A DNA stretch of 64,000 bases from Hydrogenivirga caldilitoris (lineage in GTDB: Bacteria > Aquificota > Aquificia > Aquificales > Aquificaceae): assembly GCF_003664005.1 (NCBI RefSeq), contig NZ_RCCJ01000001.1, positions 1,612,001-1,676,000 on the forward strand. Reading direction: 5' to 3'. The first letter of the stretch is position 1. Every line of letters begins with the position of its first letter. This document shows, one piece after another, positions 9,627 through 18,640 of this stretch. The notes beneath the pieces were generated by a model. The model was not told where the DNA came from and ran no database searches. It saw only the letters and a program-made list of their open reading frames with translations. The position numbers and the translations under genes are program-made.

Positions 9627-9929
9627 TCAATCCCTCAGGTGAACTATTTCCGAAGAGCCTTCGTATCCCTTAAGCCTAAATATTGAAACTATCAAGCCAA
9701 GCCCCACCGCAACCTCGGCTGCAGCTACGGTAAGCACAAAAAGGGCAAACACCTGACCATCAACCTTTCCCAAATACTTATCCACGGTAACGAGCGTGAG
9801 ATTTACTCCGTTGAGCATAATCTCTGTGCTGACGAGAATCGTTATAAGATTCTTACGGGCTATAACACCCAGTAGTCCGATAAGGAAAACCAAAATACTT
9901 AACAGTATGTACGCTTTCTCTATACTCAC
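9627..9929 (-). CDS. nuoK: NADH-quinone oxidoreductase subunit K, first copy
   Basis: A 100-residue protein with three membrane helices. The two conserved glutamates appear in STEIMLNGVN and AAAEVAVGLGL. The start ATG at 9929 overlaps the nuoJ1 stop by 4 nt, so translation is coupled. It is the paralogue of nuoK2 at 40-348. Confidence 0.95.
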   Translation of the reverse strand: MSIEKAYILLSILVFLIGLLGVIARKNLITILVSTEIMLNGVNLTLVTVDKYLGKVDGQVFALFVLTVAAAEVAVGLGLIVSIFRLKGYEGSSEIVHLRD

Positions 9930-10414
9930 TCTTCTTTCCTCCCTAAGAGTATCGCCCCTATCATGGCGACTAAAAGTATAACTGAAGCGACCTCAAAGGG
10001 AAAGAGATAGGAGGTAAAGAGGGTCTTACCTAAATCTCTTACGTTGTCAGTAGAAGCACCGACAGGCATCGCAAGAGAACCTTTTAAAACAAGGTAACTT
10101 ATGAGCAGAAAGACCAACACCACAACGGGGAAGCCTAAGAGCATCTCCTTCCTGTAAACACCCTCAAACCTCTTCACCTTTTCCCAGGGGATAGTGGTTA
10201 TAACTAGTACATAGAACACCACTATAGCAACCGCATATATTATGAGCTGTAGTCCGGCAAGAAGCTCAGCCCCAAGGCTCAAAAACAGAGCCGCCATTGC
10301 AAGTACACCTGATAGGAAGAAGAGGATAGAATGAACCGGACTCCTGACAAGGATAGCCCCCAAGGCAGAGACAAGAAGCCAAAAAGCCAGTATTCCAAAT
10401 ATCAGCCACTCCAC
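9926..10414 (-). CDS. nuoJ: NADH-quinone oxidoreductase subunit J, first copy
   Basis: A membrane protein of about 162 residues with five hydrophobic helices, including the NuoJ signature GAELLAGLQLIIYAVAIVVF. The frame is open from a TTG at 10429, but a GTG at 10414 is preceded by GGGGGAAGA at good spacing and gives an N-terminus (MEWLIFGILAFW) that aligns with NuoJ2. I prefer that start. It overlaps the end of nuoI1. Confidence 0.93.
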   Translation of the reverse strand: MEWLIFGILAFWLLVSALGAILVRSPVHSILFFLSGVLAMAALFLSLGAELLAGLQLIIYAVAIVVFYVLVITTIPWEKVKRFEGVYRKEMLLGFPVVVLVFLLISYLVLKGSLAMPVGASTDNVRDLGKTLFTSYLFPFEVASVILLVAMIGAILLGRKEE

Positions 10415-11007
10415 TCTATCTTCCCCCAAAGTTTCTCACGTTCTTTGTCGTTAGGCCATATCCTGTCCGGTTCTGCGCCTCTGCGCTGAGAGAAATCAAC
10501 ACCGAACTTTTCAAGTCTATCAATCCTGAGGACCTCATCCCTCCTTGAATAACCAGCAAGCTCGTAGAGGTCCGTCATTGTAAGACACCCAACAGGACAG
10601 GCATCAACACAGAGTCCGCAGAAGAGACAGTTCAGAAGATTCATGTCAAACCTCGTAACCTTCTTACTCCCGTCGGGCATCTGAACAGCTTCTATCCTGA
10701 AGAGAGTTGGCATAGGACAGGCTGTTTGACACATATAGCAGGCAACACACCTACTTTTTCCTCTCTCATAACTCATGAACTTCTCTATAGCTCTGAGAGA
10801 GTCCGGCTCAGTCCCATCCCAGACAAAGTGGCCGTGGGCACCTCTGAACCTTTTAGGAGGTGTAAGCTTTTCCGAGGGATACTCGGTGGTTATGGGTTTC
10901 CTGAATAAGTTCCTCAAAGTTACGGATAAGCCTTTGAGGAAGTCTATAAAAAATATAGCTTCCGCTATGCTGAGGTAATCCTTCCTACCAAGCCTTTTTA
11001 TCTTCAT
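10402..11007 (-). CDS. nuoI: NADH-quinone oxidoreductase subunit I (two [4Fe-4S]), first copy
   Basis: A 201-residue subunit that carries clusters N6a/N6b. The two motifs are RCVACYMCQTACP and NCLFCGLCVDACP. The amphipathic N-terminal helix (FIDFLKGLSVTLRNLF) is nearly identical to that of NuoI2. The start ATG overlaps the nuoH1 stop by 4 nt. It hands electrons to NuoB, encoded at 13831-14370. Confidence 0.95.
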   Translation of the reverse strand: MKIKRLGRKDYLSIAEAIFFIDFLKGLSVTLRNLFRKPITTEYPSEKLTPPKRFRGAHGHFVWDGTEPDSLRAIEKFMSYERGKSRCVACYMCQTACPMPTLFRIEAVQMPDGSKKVTRFDMNLLNCLFCGLCVDACPVGCLTMTDLYELAGYSRRDEVLRIDRLEKFGVDFSQRRGAEPDRIWPNDKEREKLWGKIEWSG

Positions 11008-12026
11008 GAGCCACCTCCAAGGAAATAAACGACCACAGCGGTTGCCAGCACATTAACAAGTGCAAGGGGCAACATTATTTTCCAGGCTATCTCCGTGATG
11101 TCCTTTGCCTGAAACCTGGGGAGGGTCCAGTGGAGCCAAAGAACAAAGAAAACCAGACCAAAGGTCTTCGCAAGAAACCAGAAGTATGGGGATAAAGGTC
11201 CAAGTATATTGGGACCAGACCATCCTCCGAAGAAAAGAACAACAGCTATCGCCGATAGAGCCATAGTGTTGAGATACCACTCAGCCAGAGGGAGCGCACC
11301 AAACCTCATGCCACCATACTCAACGTTATATCCGGTAACAAGTTCAGCTTCCGCCTCCTGTATGTCAAAGGGCACTCTCCCCGATTCGGCGAGCATACAG
11401 AATAGAAAGAGTATAAAGGCTACAGGTTGGTAGAAGATAAACCAGACGCCCTTTTCTGCTTGAGCTTCAACTATACCAACCGTGCTCATAGTTCCGGCAA
11501 GGAGCACAACACCGAGAACCGAAAAGCCTAAAACAACCTCATAGGCGATTATGACTGCAGCCTTTCTCAGGGAGCCTATAAAGGCATACTTTGAGTTGGA
11601 AGCCCACCCTGAGAATATAGTTCCGTAAACTGCAAGGGAACCCATCGCGAAGACCACAAGGAGAGCTATATTTACGTCAGAAATCACGGGCTTGATAGTG
11701 TATCCAAAGACGGTAAACTCCGGACCGAAAGGTATAACGGAGAACAAGAGTATAGCAGGAGCCACAGCCATCATTATGGCGAGGTAATAAACAGGAACGT
11801 CTGCACCCTTTGGGATTATTGATTCCTTGGTCATGAGTTTCAAGCCATCTGCAAGGGGCTGTAAAAGCCCAAAAGGTCCAACAACGGTAGGTCCAAGTCT
11901 TGCCTGTATATGACCAGCGAGTTTTCTCTCAAACCAGGTAAGGTACGCTCCTACACCCAGAGCCACACCTAAAAGAACCCCTATCTTGATAAGGGTAATT
12001 ACGAGAGATATCACAAACTCACTCAT
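11004..12026 (-). CDS. nuoH: NADH-quinone oxidoreductase subunit H, first copy
   Basis: A 340-residue membrane subunit of the quinone chamber. Family segments are WFERKLAGHIQARLGPTVVG, SNSKYAFIGSLRKA and SGRVPFDIQEAEAELV. The ATG at 12026 has GGAGGA upstream, 33 nt after the nuoCD1 stop. The paralogue NuoH2 is at 1502-2551. Confidence 0.95.
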   Translation of the reverse strand: MSEFVISLVITLIKIGVLLGVALGVGAYLTWFERKLAGHIQARLGPTVVGPFGLLQPLADGLKLMTKESIIPKGADVPVYYLAIMMAVAPAILLFSVIPFGPEFTVFGYTIKPVISDVNIALLVVFAMGSLAVYGTIFSGWASNSKYAFIGSLRKAAVIIAYEVVLGFSVLGVVLLAGTMSTVGIVEAQAEKGVWFIFYQPVAFILFLFCMLAESGRVPFDIQEAEAELVTGYNVEYGGMRFGALPLAEWYLNTMALSAIAVVLFFGGWSGPNILGPLSPYFWFLAKTFGLVFFVLWLHWTLPRFQAKDITEIAWKIMLPLALVNVLATAVVVYFLGGGS

Positions 12027-12059
12027 GCTCTCCTCCGTTAGTTTCAGGTCCCTTTAAGC

Positions 12060-13820
12060 TCATCTGTCCGTCTCCCCAACAACAGGGTCTAAGCTCCCCA
12101 AAAGGGCTATCGCATCAGCTATAGTTCTCCCTTTTATCAGCTTTGGGAAGATGCTCAGGTTATACAGGGCTCCAGACCTTATTCTGAGCCTGTAGGGTTT
12201 ACTTCCACCCCTTGAGTATATATAAAAACCCAGCTCCCCTCTGGGATTCTCCGCCGAGGAGTAGACCTCTCCCGGTGGAGCATTTTCCCCATGAACAACA
12301 ACCCTGAAAGACTGAACCATATCCTCAAGGGTCATGAAAACATCCTCTTTTGGGGGAATGACAGCCGGATGTTCCTTGTTAAGGTAAGGAGCATCTTTAG
12401 GGAGCTTTTCTAACTTTGCAACACACTGCTCTATGATCCTTACACTCTGTGCCATCTCCTCCATTCTCACAAGATACCTGTCGTAAACGTCACCGACCTC
12501 ACCAACGGGAATATCAAAATCAACTTCATCATATGCTGCGTAGGGTTCAAGCTTCCTGAGGTCATAGGGAACCCCGGAGCCTCTTGCAACAGGACCTGAA
12601 AGCCCATACGCGTATATATCCTCCCTGGCTATGACACCTACGTCCTTAGTCCTTCTAAGCCATATCCTGTTTCTTGTAAGGAGCATATGGTACTCCTTGA
12701 GTTTCTGGGGAAAGTCTTTTATAAAAGCCTTAACAACATCCAGGGTACCGGGGGCAAGGTCGTAATGAACTCCGCCTATCCTTAGGAAGGCTGTTGTTAG
12801 CCTGTAGCCCGCATTCCCCTCTATGATATCCATTATCTTCTCTCTTTCCCTGAAGGCGTACAGGAATACGGTCAGAGCCCCAAGGTCAAGAGCCCCTGTA
12901 CCGAGCCACAGGAGATGGGAGTTTATCCTCTGAAGTTCGGCAAACATCGTTCTTATATACCTTGCCTTCTCCGGAACTTCAACACCCAGAAGTTTCTCAA
13001 CGGCGGTAACGTAGGAAAGTTCATTGCATATGGCAGAGATGTAGTCCATTCTATCGGTATAGGGTAGGAACTGGAAGTAGTAAACGTTCTCCGCTATCTT
13101 TTCCATACCCCTGTGGAGTTGTCCCAGTATCACATCGCTCTGTTCAACAAATTCACCCTCAAGGTCAAAGAGGAACCATATGGTCCCGTGAGTTCCGGGG
13201 TGCAGGGGTCCCCAATTAAGGACGAGCTGCGCTTTCTTCTTTAGCCTGGACCTCTCTGTCCTTTCTAAGTCTTCAAGGGTAGGTACCTTCGTATGCAGAA
13301 CATCGTAGTCATGGGAGGGCGGGTCAGACCTTCCCTGTAGAACCTCCGTAAGGGAAGGAAGCTCTTGCTCTGGAATACCTTCTATAGGAAAGTCCTTTCT
13401 CAGAGGAAAGTATTCGTATCCCTCCCACATGAACATCCTTCTGAGGTTCTCATGCCCATCAAATTCAACACCAAACATGTCGTAGGCTTCCCTTTCAGCC
13501 CATTTAGCTCCTGGCCAGAGGTCAGAAACTGTAGGAAGTTTGCCTTTGTCAGCCCACGACTTCACTATAACCCTCTCGTTCTCATCGGGGTTGTATAGTA
13601 TGTAAACGCCCTGAAACCTCCGTGGGTCTTCTGGGAAATCCATACAGGTCATATCAATGAAATGAAGAAACCTCTCCTTATCCTTGAGGTGCGTAAGGAA
13701 GCTCTTTAGCTTTAAGTGGGGGACTTCAAGGCTCACAGCATGGTCAAAGGTGAAAACCTTGAGGTCATCCTTGAACTCCTGCTTTAACCTGTCAATTGCA
13801 GCTCTGTTTATCCAGGGCAT
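12060..13820 (-). CDS. nuoCD: Fused NADH-quinone oxidoreductase subunit C/D, first copy
   Basis: A 586-residue fusion. The NuoC part ends around residue 200 and contains WAEREAYDMFGVEFDGHENL. The NuoD part contains GPLHPGTHGTIWF and FAELQRINSHLLWLG. Compared with NuoCD2 it has an extra segment of roughly 20 residues near the C-terminus around NKEHPAVIPPKEDVF. It is preceded by nuoB, 10 nt away. Both copies keep the HGTH-type quinone loop, so both look functional. Confidence 0.95.
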   Translation of the reverse strand: MPWINRAAIDRLKQEFKDDLKVFTFDHAVSLEVPHLKLKSFLTHLKDKERFLHFIDMTCMDFPEDPRRFQGVYILYNPDENERVIVKSWADKGKLPTVSDLWPGAKWAEREAYDMFGVEFDGHENLRRMFMWEGYEYFPLRKDFPIEGIPEQELPSLTEVLQGRSDPPSHDYDVLHTKVPTLEDLERTERSRLKKKAQLVLNWGPLHPGTHGTIWFLFDLEGEFVEQSDVILGQLHRGMEKIAENVYYFQFLPYTDRMDYISAICNELSYVTAVEKLLGVEVPEKARYIRTMFAELQRINSHLLWLGTGALDLGALTVFLYAFREREKIMDIIEGNAGYRLTTAFLRIGGVHYDLAPGTLDVVKAFIKDFPQKLKEYHMLLTRNRIWLRRTKDVGVIAREDIYAYGLSGPVARGSGVPYDLRKLEPYAAYDEVDFDIPVGEVGDVYDRYLVRMEEMAQSVRIIEQCVAKLEKLPKDAPYLNKEHPAVIPPKEDVFMTLEDMVQSFRVVVHGENAPPGEVYSSAENPRGELGFYIYSRGGSKPYRLRIRSGALYNLSIFPKLIKGRTIADAIALLGSLDPVVGETDR

Positions 13821-13830
13821 CAGAATCTCC

Positions 13831-14370
13831 TTATACGGTCATCTCCTGAGGAACAAACAAGCCCTCTTTTTCTACGTCTTTTCTGAACTGGTCAAAAGCC
13901 TTATCGTATTTAGTAACTCCCTGCTCCTTTATCTTTCTCTGAAGCTGAAGTATCCCGTAGATGAGCCCTTGCGGCGTTGGAGGACATCCGGGAACATAAA
14001 CATCAACTGGAATAATCCTGTCAATCCCCTGCAGTGTTGAATAGGTTGGGAAAGGTCCCCCAGCCGAAGCACAGCCACCCATAGATATACACCACTTGGG
14101 GTCTGGCATCTGATCCCATATAAGCTTGAGCATTGGTGCAACCTTGTTCACAACCGTCCCAGCAACTATGAGCACGTCGGACTGTCTGGGTGAAGCCCTG
14201 AAGATCACTCCAAGCCTGTCCAAGTCAAATCTTGATGCAGCGGTATGCATCATCTCTATAGCACAGCAAGCAAGTCCTATGGTGACTGGCCAGAGGGCAT
14301 TCCTCCTGCCCCACCTGAGAAGCTCATCCACCGTTGTAGTTACAAAACCGTTTGAATTTATAGCAGCCAT
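13831..14370 (-). CDS. nuoB: NADH-quinone oxidoreductase subunit B (cluster N2), the only copy here
   Basis: A protein of about 179 residues that holds the terminal cluster N2. The ligand cysteines are visible in [20 protein letters not shown] and VPGCPPTPQ. The frame is open to 14397, but the ATG at 14370 has a near-perfect AAGGAGGT 6 nt upstream and leaves a 14-nt gap after nuoA1, so I use it. No second nuoB accompanies the second nuo set in this window, so this protein may serve both NuoCD/NuoH pairs. Confidence 0.96.
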   Translation of the reverse strand: MAAINSNGFVTTTVDELLRWGRRNALWPVTIGLACCAIEMMHTAASRFDLDRLGVIFRASPRQSDVLIVAGTVVNKVAPMLKLIWDQMPDPKWCISMGGCASAGGPFPTYSTLQGIDRIIPVDVYVPGCPPTPQGLIYGILQLQRKIKEQGVTKYDKAFDQFRKDVEKEGLFVPQEMTV

Positions 14371-14384
14371 AGCTATTACCTCCT

Positions 14385-14744
14385 TCAGGTTTGCCACCTG
14401 AGAGCACCCTTAGCCCAGGCATAGACAAAACCAAGGGCAAGGATAAATATAAATAGGGCAGCCTCTATCAAGCCGTAAAGTCCGATTTCCTTGAAGACCA
14501 CCGCCCAAGGAAAAAGATAAGCAGCCTCTATATCAAAAAGTATGAGCAAGAGCCCCAAAAGGTAGTATCCCTGCTTGAAAGTTCCCCTTGCCTCGGAGTC
14601 GTATAGGGGCACTCCACACTCGTAAGGATAGTCCTCAAGGGGGTCCTTCTTTTTAGGTCCAAGTATGTCGTTAAGAAAGGCAAATACAAGCCCTATCGTT
14701 ACCGCTACAAGCGCGAAGACAAAAAGAGCCCCGTACTCTCCCAT
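14385..14744 (-). CDS. nuoA: NADH-quinone oxidoreductase subunit A, first copy
   Basis: A protein of about 119 residues with three membrane helices and the diagnostic [16 protein letters not shown] loop. The frame continues up to 14768, but the ATG at 14744 has GGAGGA a few nt upstream and its N-terminus ([10 protein letters not shown]) aligns with NuoA2 (MEYIGFLLFF). It is the first gene of the nuo operon and sits directly behind the promoter at 14771-14799. Confidence 0.94.
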   Translation of the reverse strand: MGEYGALFVFALVAVTIGLVFAFLNDILGPKKKDPLEDYPYECGVPLYDSEARGTFKQGYYLLGLLLILFDIEAAYLFPWAVVFKEIGLYGLIEAALFIFILALGFVYAWAKGALRWQT

Positions 14745-14770
14745 TCCATCCTCCGAAAAGGTAGTCAAAA

Positions 14771-14799
14771 ATATAACAGCGTTATGACCTTACTGTCAA
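14771..14799 (-). promoter_or_regulatory. sigma-70-type promoter of the nuo operon
   Basis: On the minus strand a perfect TTGACA (14799-14794) is followed by 17 nt and TTATAT (14776-14771). The predicted transcription start is about 14764, some 20 nt before the nuoA1 ATG, with the ribosome site in the leader. It lies between nuoA1 and the end of metK, in the right place to drive all 17 nuo genes in the window. Confidence 0.7.
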
Positions 14800-14815
14800 G
14801 GAAATATTAAGCTTC

Positions 14816-16018
14816 TCAAGCCACAGAAAACTCTTTGTTAAGAAACTTTTTCCATGTAGAGGGCATCTCATCAAGTTCCTGCTGAGCTATCTTCATAACC
14901 TCATCACGTAGTCCAGATATGTCTCTGGAAGTCCTGACCTTTACATCGCAGACCTGTGGCTCGTTTATCGGCTTTCCTATCTGGGAAACTATATAGCAGT
15001 AAGCTTCTTCTACATCCTCTATCTCCTTTACCACCCTGTCCGCTATTAGGTTCGCCACCACGTTGTATATTTTGCCTATGTGGGAGACAGGATTCTTACC
15101 GGCGGCAGCCTCAAGACTCATGGGTCTGTATGGTGTTATTAAACCGTTTACCCTGTTTCCTCTTCCGACCTGTCCATCATCTCCCTGCTCAGCAGAAGTC
15201 CCTGTTACAGTTATATAAACAGAACCGCTCTCGGGTTCATCCGCTGTGTTTATGAACACCTCAACCTCCCGATCAGTAAGACCTGAGACCAGCTCCTTAA
15301 CCTTTGTATGTACGGCTTCCTTCTTGTGCAAATAGTCCTCAACACTGCTTACATACTTGCTTACAAAGGCACAAGCTATAGTGATCCTTATTCTGTCTCT
15401 TATCCTAACACCCATGACTTTAATGTCTTCCCCTACTTCCGGGTGTTCATTTTTAATAGCCGCTGAGTTAAGAAACTGTTCAGTCTCAAAGACTATTCTC
15501 TCAAGGTCATCAAAAGGGGCAAAACCTACACCAAAGGAGGTATCGTTGGCAAGGGGAACTTCACCCCTTCTCTGAAACCTAAGGAAGAGGTCTACGAGGT
15601 CTTTACTCCCCGGTTTTATCCTGGGTTTTATAATCGTATGTCTGTCGGGATCAAGGTTTCTTATATTCTCCTTAATCCATCTACGGGTTGCTTCAATAGC
15701 TATCTCCTCAACAGGAAGAAGCCTACCATCCTTCTCGTTTACTGCCCTTCCAACGACATATATCTCTATAGGTGAGACAACCTCACCACCGCCGAACTCA
15801 GGATTTGCTACACCCCCCACAAGAAGAGCCTTATCCACGTTGTGGTGCATTACAGCCCCGAACTCCTCAAGGTAAAGTCTTGAGAGCTCAACGGAAAGCT
15901 CTTCAGCGATGGAGTCGCAAATTGTATCAGGATGACCTACGCCTTTCCTCTCTACTATCTCTGCATCCTGAAAATAAACGGGCTCAAAGGTCATGGGTGA
16001 AACAACGATGTTTGCCAA
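14816..16018 (-). CDS. metK: S-adenosylmethionine synthetase, archaeal type
   Basis: Makes S-adenosylmethionine from methionine and ATP. At about 400 residues, the sequence belongs to the archaeal MAT family rather than the usual bacterial Met[21 protein letters not shown] near the N-terminus, then [12 protein letters not shown] and [21 protein letters not shown] (the latter quoted in part: [14 protein letters not shown]). I know this type from Archaea and from Aquifex. The frame opens at a TTG at 16033, but a GGAGGT sits inside those codons at the right distance from a second TTG at 16018, which gives MANIVVS, the expected family N-terminus. Confidence 0.92.
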   Translation of the reverse strand: MANIVVSPMTFEPVYFQDAEIVERKGVGHPDTICDSIAEELSVELSRLYLEEFGAVMHHNVDKALLVGGVANPEFGGGEVVSPIEIYVVGRAVNEKDGRLLPVEEIAIEATRRWIKENIRNLDPDRHTIIKPRIKPGSKDLVDLFLRFQRRGEVPLANDTSFGVGFAPFDDLERIVFETEQFLNSAAIKNEHPEVGEDIKVMGVRIRDRIRITIACAFVSKYVSSVEDYLHKKEAVHTKVKELVSGLTDREVEVFINTADEPESGSVYITVTGTSAEQGDDGQVGRGNRVNGLITPYRPMSLEAAAGKNPVSHIGKIYNVVANLIADRVVKEIEDVEEAYCYIVSQIGKPINEPQVCDVKVRTSRDISGLRDEVMKIAQQELDEMPSTWKKFLNKEFSVA

Positions 16019-16051
16019 CTTGCTTACCTCCAAAGGATTTAAACCTTAAAA

Positions 16052-17431
16052 TTATACACTTATCAGGGAGATACCAGACCTAACCAGCTCTTCAAGCTCT
16101 CCTTCGGAAGGGGCTTCAGCGTAAACACGGATAAGGGGTTCGGTTCCAGAGGCTCTGAAGAGGAGCCAGCTCTCGTCTCCAAAAACCAGTTTGAGCCCAT
16201 CTATAGTTATCGTCCTCACCACCTGTTTCCCACCAACAACCGAGGGCGGTTTTTCTATCAGCTCCGTGAGTTTCTTCTTCACGGTTTCGTCCGCAGCAAA
16301 GTCAACCCTTCTGTAATAAGCTGTGCCATATGTGTCAAAAACTTCCCTGATTATCTCCGAAAAGGGCTTATCTTTCAAGAGTAAGAGCTCCAGTATAAAG
16401 AGAGCAGACATCAGACCGTCTCTCTCAGGTAGAAATGAGGGTATACCGTAGCCCCCGCTCTCCTCCCCACCAAATATCACCTTTTCCTTCAGTATCAGCT
16501 CATTTATGTTTTTAAAACCAACGGGAACCTCTCTAAGTTCTATACCCTCAGACCTGCAAATCCTGTCAGCCAGGTAGGTTGTGGAGACAGTCTTTACAAC
16601 TAATCCGTCTCTAATATTTTTGTGTTTAATAAGGTGAAGAAGCAGGAGGGCATATACGAGCTGCGCGTTGACAAAGTTTCCCTTTTCGTCCACAAGGGCG
16701 ATCCTGTCTCCGTCTCCATCGTTGGCGACACCGATAGCTGCTCCCACAGCTCTGACCTTCTCCATGAGAGCTCTTAAATTCTTCTCAACAGGCTCTGGCG
16801 CACGTCCTCCAAAGAGAGGGTCTCTGTAACCCCTGAGGTTAACCACCTCAGCCATGGTTCCCTCAAGAGCCTTTGCCAAAAGTCCAGAGGATGTACCATA
16901 CATCGCGTCATGGACTATTCTGAAGGGTCTTTCCTTAAAAAGTTCAAAATTTACCTGTTCCCTAACCTTTAGAAGGTAATCTTTTTCTACGTTAACTTCC
17001 TCAAGAGCCACCTCTGGAACCGGTTCTCCATCTACTTCTTTTGCTTTTTCCTCAACTTCTCTCACAAAGCTGGGAGTGGCTGAACCCCCAAAGCTCTCCT
17101 TTATCTTGTATCCGTTGTACTGAGGAGGGTTGTGGGATGCTGTTATCATAACCCCGTTATCAAAACCCATATACTTGACCGCAAAGGATACCATTGGTGT
17201 GGTGCAGGCTTTGTCTACAAGCTTGACCTCAAAACCTTCTGCTTTGAAAATCTTATACGTTTCCCTTGCAAAGAACTCGGAGGAAAACCTCCAGTCGTAA
17301 CCTATGACCACTTTTCTGAGACCTTTCCTCTTGAGGACCTCAGCGTGAGCCTTAGCCACCCTCCTTACGTTTTCATAGGTAAAGGTGTCCCCTATTACAG
17401 CCCTCCAACCATCGGTGCCGAATTTTATCAT
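16052..17431 (-). CDS. Phosphoglucomutase/phosphomannomutase family phosphohexomutase
   Basis: A 459-residue alpha-D-phosphohexomutase. The catalytic serine loop is TASHNPPQYNGYK (about residue 100), the metal loop is DGDGDRIA, the sugar loop is GGEESGGYG, and the C-terminal phosphate loop is RASGTEPLIRVY. Such enzymes interconvert hexose 1- and 6-phosphates for glycan precursors; substrate (glucose, mannose or glucosamine) cannot be told here. It is followed by metK 33 nt later. A TAAAAT box lies 6 nt before the ATG, and the divergent neighbour starts only 15 nt away. Confidence 0.9.
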   Translation of the reverse strand: MIKFGTDGWRAVIGDTFTYENVRRVAKAHAEVLKRKGLRKVVIGYDWRFSSEFFARETYKIFKAEGFEVKLVDKACTTPMVSFAVKYMGFDNGVMITASHNPPQYNGYKIKESFGGSATPSFVREVEEKAKEVDGEPVPEVALEEVNVEKDYLLKVREQVNFELFKERPFRIVHDAMYGTSSGLLAKALEGTMAEVVNLRGYRDPLFGGRAPEPVEKNLRALMEKVRAVGAAIGVANDGDGDRIALVDEKGNFVNAQLVYALLLLHLIKHKNIRDGLVVKTVSTTYLADRICRSEGIELREVPVGFKNINELILKEKVIFGGEESGGYGIPSFLPERDGLMSALFILELLLLKDKPFSEIIREVFDTYGTAYYRRVDFAADETVKKKLTELIEKPPSVVGGKQVVRTITIDGLKLVFGDESWLLFRASGTEPLIRVYAEAPSEGELEELVRSGISLISV

Positions 17432-17446
17432 GTAATAATTTTACCC

Positions 17447-18604
17447 ATGAGTAACTATTTAACTCTGCTCCTTGTAGCAGCTTTTGTTTCTATAAGCGTA
17501 TATGAAGGACTTGTAATAGTTGGCATAATATATTCTTTCTTTAAAAGACGTTTTCACTTCTGGGGAGATCTTAGATTCCCTTTGATTGGATTCATATCTT
17601 CAACTATCGTTCCCACCGCTGTCTTTTTCCCGAATATGCTTCTAAAAAGTTTAAATGAAGGGTTATTCCAGGTGGTCTATTTTATTAGACCAAACAGTCC
17701 ACGAAAAATTATAATCAAACTTCCCTTTTTGCTCGTTTTTTTAGGTATTATAGGGCTTCCTGTAGTCCTATATAATGTGCTTTTCAAAGAAAGTGTAAAA
17801 CTTTTTTGGGGAGGCTCTTTTGAAGTGGCTTCCTTCTACACAACATTTGGTTTTTGCTCCTTTATAATAGGGTTTTATAACCTTAATAAAGAGAAAAAGC
17901 TCTCTACCAGTTCCATATTTTTCTTTGTTTTGGGATTACTATTTTTTAGTATCGTTATCTATTCTGCCAGAAGGTCCTATTTAATAGGTATACCTGTAGT
18001 ATTTTTACTCTTAAACTTTACACTCGCCAAATACAGACTTCTTAATAAGAAAGTTTTTTTAGCTGGTCTCTCTGTACTGTTCCTTGGAAGTGCCATCGCT
18101 TACACTTATCTGTCAACCAAAGACTACCGATTTCAAACGTTCAATGAAATCCTTTTAGGCAAGAGGAGCCTTGATTATGAAACCCTTAACAGGATAAGTA
18201 GCTCAAGGTACGGCATAATGCTTGATGGCATTGAAATTATAAAGACAGATATCAAAGAGAGAAGGGTTTTAAATCTCCTGCTTGGTCATGGGATAAGGTC
18301 CGGTGCTTATCTTCCCCATAAGAGAAGCCCACAGAATTGGCAACGATATGAATCGGTTATATTTGTATCAGAGTTCATAGAGAGAGGTGTGGTCGGGTTA
18401 CTTTCCATTCTGGCAATTTACTTTATAGCATTCAAAAGGTTTTTAGAAACAAAATTAGAAAATTCTGAAGATATTTTAGTCCTGGCTGGATTTATACCGC
18501 TTTTAATTCACTTGATAGGGTCCATTTTTACCTTCTTCTGGGATGCTTTGCTACCCCTATTCTTATTACTATTTAAATTCAGTGAAGCAGCAACAGAAAG
18601 GTAA
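17447..18604 (+). CDS. O-antigen ligase / polymerase-like polytopic membrane protein
   Basis: A 385-residue, very hydrophobic protein with about ten membrane helices. The region with SSRYGIMLDGIEII followed by LLGHGIRSG recalls the large periplasmic loop of WaaL/Wzy-type ligases (an Arg plus a GHG-like turn). The reading frame is open far upstream, but that part is antisense to the phosphohexomutase; the ATG at 17447 is the credible start. Base composition is AT-rich compared with metK and nuo, like the other glycan genes here. Substrate is unknown; the family call is by pattern only. Confidence 0.7.
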   Translation: MSNYLTLLLVAAFVSISVYEGLVIVGIIYSFFKRRFHFWGDLRFPLIGFISSTIVPTAVFFPNMLLKSLNEGLFQVVYFIRPNSPRKIIIKLPFLLVFLGIIGLPVVLYNVLFKESVKLFWGGSFEVASFYTTFGFCSFIIGFYNLNKEKKLSTSSIFFFVLGLLFFSIVIYSARRSYLIGIPVVFLLLNFTLAKYRLLNKKVFLAGLSVLFLGSAIAYTYLSTKDYRFQTFNEILLGKRSLDYETLNRISSSRYGIMLDGIEIIKTDIKERRVLNLLLGHGIRSGAYLPHKRSPQNWQRYESVIFVSEFIERGVVGLLSILAIYFIAFKRFLETKLENSEDILVLAGFIPLLIHLIGSIFTFFWDALLPLFLLLFKFSEAATER

Positions 18605-18640
18605 GTACTATAAAAATGTTAGGTTTGTTAGACATCCTGG

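Noticed and set aside
17132-17446. N-terminal extension of the ligase-like gene over 105 codons
   Set aside because: It is antisense to the phosphohexomutase, rich in His/Cys and without hydrophobic pattern, while the ATG at 17447 starts a membrane helix.
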